Below are positions 62,078 to 64,000 of a DNA stretch of 64,000 nucleotides, piece after piece; position 1 is the stretch's first letter, and each line of letters opens with the position of its first letter. The translations under genes were made by a program, and so were the position numbers. Origin of the DNA: Fulvimarina sp. GTDB lineage: Bacteria > Pseudomonadota > Alphaproteobacteria > Rhizobiales > Rhizobiaceae. The notes under the pieces were generated by a model. It did not search any database. It saw only the letters and a list, made by a program, of their open reading frames with translations, and was not told the DNA's origin. The DNA is taken from positions 62,001-126,000 of the forward strand of contig PACL01000059.1 of NCBI GenBank assembly GCA_002700095.1, given 5' to 3'.

Positions 62078-62140
62078 GCCGGTTTGCATTGCAAAAGAAA
62101 AAACCGGCCGCTTGACCTGATTATTTTTTTGTCATGTGAT
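62078..62140. promoter_or_regulatory. Operator and promoter candidates in the metC-aapJ divergent region
   Basis: TTTGCA-T-TGCAAA (62083-62095) is a perfect 13-base palindrome nested in a wider pair GCCGGTTT (62078-62085) / AAACCGGC (62101-62108). Downstream, TTGACC (62112-62117), 17 bases, TGTGAT (62135-62140) is a plausible promoter for aapJ. The gap is markedly AT-rich (a T7 run near 62124). Confidence 0.5.
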
Positions 62141-62251
62141 TGCCGCGGCTGGCGATGGTGCTGACGATCAAGCGGCGCCGCTGCCGCCGTGTCGCATGAA
62201 CTGCGACCCGGTCCAAGTTACAACGATAACCCAAATGGGGAAGGCTTCCTG

Positions 62252-63271
62252 ATGAAATCCAAGCTCCTGACCGCCGTGCTCGGCCTGACGATCGCGGGGC
62301 TCGCTGGCGGCGCTGCTTCCGCCCAGACGCTCCAGACCGTCAAGGATCGCGGCCAGCTTCGCTGCGGCGTCAACACCGGTTTGCCGGGATTTGCTTCCCA
62401 GAACGACCAAGGCGCCTGGCAGGGTCTCGACGTCGACTACTGCAAGGCCGTCGCCGCCGCCGTCTTCGGCGATCCGTCCAAGGTGCAGTACTCGCCGCTC
62501 TCCGCCGTCCAGCGCTTCCCGGCGCTGCAGAACAGCGAGATCGACATGCTGGCGCGCAACACCACCTGGACGATGGATCGCGACACCACGCTCGGCCTCG
62601 CCTTCGCCGGCGTCAACTACTATGACGGCCAGGGCTTCATGGTGAAGAAGGAGCTGGGCGTGAACTCGGCGCTCGAGCTGTCCGGCGCCACCGTCTGCGT
62701 CCAGTCCGGCACGACCACCGAGCTGAACCTCTCGGACTACTTCCGCATCAACAAGATGGAATACAACCCGGTCGTCATCGAGTCCCAGTCGGACGTCAAC
62801 TCGGCCTATGACAGCGGCCGCTGCGACGTGCTCACCACCGACGCCTCGGGCCTCGCTGCCTCGCGCCTCGAGATGGGCAGCCCGGACGATCACGTGATCC
62901 TGCCGGAGATCATCTCCAAGGAGCCGCTCGGACCTGCCGTGCGCCAGGGCGACTCGCAGTGGCTCAACGTCGTCAAGTGGACGCATTTCGCGCTGCTCGA
63001 CGCCGAGGAGCTCGGCGTGACGCAGGCCAATGTCGAAGAGATGAAGACCTCCGAGAACCCCGAGATCCGTCGCCTGCTCGGCGAGGACAAGGACTTCGGC
63101 GCCTCGATCGGCCTGTCCAAGGACTGGGCGGTCAACATCATCAAGGCCGTCGGTAACTACGGCGAGATCTTCGAGCGCAACATCGGCGTCGACACGCCGC
63201 TGAAGATCCAGCGCGGCCAGAACGCCCTGTGGACGAAGGGCGGCCTGCAGTACGGCATGCCCGTCCGCTGA
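62252..63271 (+). CDS. aapJ: General L-amino acid ABC transporter binding protein AapJ
   Basis: The 339-aa product has a signal peptide (cleaved after ASA-Q) and the family-3 solute-binding pattern: LQTVKDRGQLRCGVNTGLPGF, QGLDVDYCKAVAAAVFGD, and a SEIDMLARNTTWTMDRD segment; the QSGTTTELNLSDYF loop and C-terminal GLQYGMPVR are AapJ-like. It binds a broad range of L-amino acids in the periplasm. The ATG at 62252 is chosen; an ATG at 62189 is in frame. The next gene is aapQ. Confidence 0.93.
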   Translation: MKSKLLTAVLGLTIAGLAGGAASAQTLQTVKDRGQLRCGVNTGLPGFASQNDQGAWQGLDVDYCKAVAAAVFGDPSKVQYSPLSAVQRFPALQNSEIDMLARNTTWTMDRDTTLGLAFAGVNYYDGQGFMVKKELGVNSALELSGATVCVQSGTTTELNLSDYFRINKMEYNPVVIESQSDVNSAYDSGRCDVLTTDASGLAASRLEMGSPDDHVILPEIISKEPLGPAVRQGDSQWLNVVKWTHFALLDAEELGVTQANVEEMKTSENPEIRRLLGEDKDFGASIGLSKDWAVNIIKAVGNYGEIFERNIGVDTPLKIQRGQNALWTKGGLQYGMPVR

Positions 63272-63287
63272 GCCGACAGACGTGATG

Positions 63288-63313
63288 CGGACGCCCCGGT
63301 TTCGGGGCGTCCG
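63288..63313 (+). terminator. Hairpin between aapJ and aapQ
   Basis: CGGACGCCCC (63288-63297) and GGGGCGTCCG (63304-63313) form a perfect 10-bp stem, followed by TTTCTGA. It lies 17 bases after the aapJ stop and would make the binding protein more abundant than the permeases. Confidence 0.75.
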
Positions 63314-63431
63314 TTTCTGAGATCATGGCCAAACCGTCAGACCACGGGTCGTTTGCGCAAGGGGCGTGCCGCATCGCACGGATCCCGAGGGCTGCCATTT
63401 GCGGTTTTCTGCGTCACAGGAGTTCGTCGCC

Positions 63432-64000
63432 ATGAGCGTCGAGACAGAGGCCGCCCCTCGCGCCACATCCGGATCCTCGATCCTCACCAACCCGACCGTG
63501 CGCAGCATCGTCATCCAGGTCGGCCTGGTCGTCGCCCTGGTCGCTTTCGTCTGGTGGATCGTCTCCAACACCGCCCGCAACCTCGCCGACGCGAACATCG
63601 CTTCCGGCTTCGGCTTCCTGTGGTCGCGGGCCGGCTTCGACATCGCCATCACGCCGATCGCCTACACGGCCAACGAAACCTACGGGCAAGCGATCCTCGT
63701 CGGCATCGCCAACACTCTGATCGTCTCGGCCGCCGGCATCGCGCTGGCGACGATCCTCGGCTTCGTCGTCGGCATCGGGCGCCTGTCGCGCAACTTCCTG
63801 ATCCGCATGCTGTCGACGGTCTATGTCGAGACCTTCCGCAACATTCCGCCGCTGCTGGTCATCCTGTTCTGGTACTTCGGCGTCCTGTCGGTGCTCAGCG
63901 GCCCGCGGGGGGTGGAGCCGAACGCCGCCGGCATCTATCTGACCAATCGCGGCCTGCAGGTGCCGAGCCTGATCTTTAGCGCCCTGGCCTATGCGTCGCT
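63432..64000 (+). CDS. aapQ: General L-amino acid ABC transporter permease AapQ, N-terminal part
   Basis: The gene runs off the window end; 189 codons are visible. It starts MSVETEAAPRATSG with an ATG at 63432, has a hydrophobic helix at about residues 26-45, a conserved SGFGFLWSRAGFDIAITPI region and the first permease helices GQAILVGIANTLIVSAAGIALATILGFVVGIGRLS, then YVETFRNIPPLLVILFWYF, the EAA-type contact. AapQ pairs with AapM and the ATPase AapP, expected just downstream. Confidence 0.92.
   Translation, partial: MSVETEAAPRATSGSSILTNPTVRSIVIQVGLVVALVAFVWWIVSNTARNLADANIASGFGFLWSRAGFDIAITPIAYTANETYGQAILVGIANTLIVSAAGIALATILGFVVGIGRLSRNFLIRMLSTVYVETFRNIPPLLVILFWYFGVLSVLSGPRGVEPNAAGIYLTNRGLQVPSLIFSALAYAS

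Overview
The window is 64 kb of high-GC DNA from an alphaproteobacterium of the order Hyphomicrobiales (Rhizobiales). The evidence is a flaF-flbT-short flgD-fliQ-flhA-fliR block, a NepR/EcfG/PhyR general stress response locus, a ChoXWV-type uptake operon, an AapJQ amino-acid transporter, and exact or near-exact CtrA, CcrM (GANTC) and EcfG-type sites. The family cannot be fixed from sequence alone; an Aurantimonadaceae-like organism is a guess. No tRNA, rRNA, CRISPR array, insertion sequence or prophage was recognised. This is core chromosome.

Layout. (1) 1-8.4 kb: the end of a flagellar operon (flgL tail, flaF, flbT, flgD, fliQ, a hairpin terminator, flhA, fliR, a FliJ-like coiled coil, a FlgJ-type rod-binding protein, a FlgN-like protein, and anchored proteins), then a PilZ protein on the opposite strand. 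(2) 8.5-15.4 kb: PHA-system protein, DEAD-box RNA helicase, D-Ala-D-Ala carboxypeptidase, a copper-chaperone pair, a small phosphatase and the ABC-F protein Uup. (3) 15.5-20.1 kb: a two-gene RND efflux operon with a palindrome in its likely promoter. (4) 20.4-29.0 kb: the general stress response island, with ecfG-nepR, phyR and an HWE-family histidine kinase, plus envelope and stress genes (triple PRC-barrel protein, a membrane-anchored protein, a DUF883-like pair). Several of these carry GGAAC-N16/17-NGTT promoter candidates in the correct orientation. (5) 29-33.9 kb: small lipoproteins, a HugZ-like gene split by a frameshift, and Mrp. (6) 34-40.5 kb: a dipeptide-type ABC operon with a HAD hydrolase between the binding protein and the permeases. 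(7) 40.7-44.2 kb: small exported or unknown proteins and RF3. (8) 44.4-48.1 kb: choXWV followed by a translationally coupled SAM methyltransferase. (9) 48.2-57 kb: an autotransporter-like outer-membrane protein under a perfect CtrA box, prs, a Pro/Ala-rich lipoprotein, and the overlapping lgt-midA-pgeF-peptidase operon. (10) 57.3-64 kb: ubiK, a region with a DnaA box and six GANTC sites before a YbjN-like gene, proC, a CsaA-like protein, lolA, metC and aapJQ (cut by the window end).

How the genes work together. The most coherent system is the stress island. In the known pathway a HWE/HisKA2 kinase phosphorylates PhyR, which sequesters NepR and frees EcfG. All four pathway components lie within about 3.4 kb. 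Sites matching EcfG promoters precede the kinase (two), nepR-ecfG, the DUF883 pair, a small membrane protein and the triple PRC-barrel gene. This points to a local regulon that includes unannotated envelope proteins. Other coupled sets are Lgt-MidA-PgeF (1-4 bp overlaps or short gaps), the RND pump pair (ATGA overlap), Uup with a small phosphatase (GTGA overlap), and ChoV with a methyltransferase (TGATG overlap).
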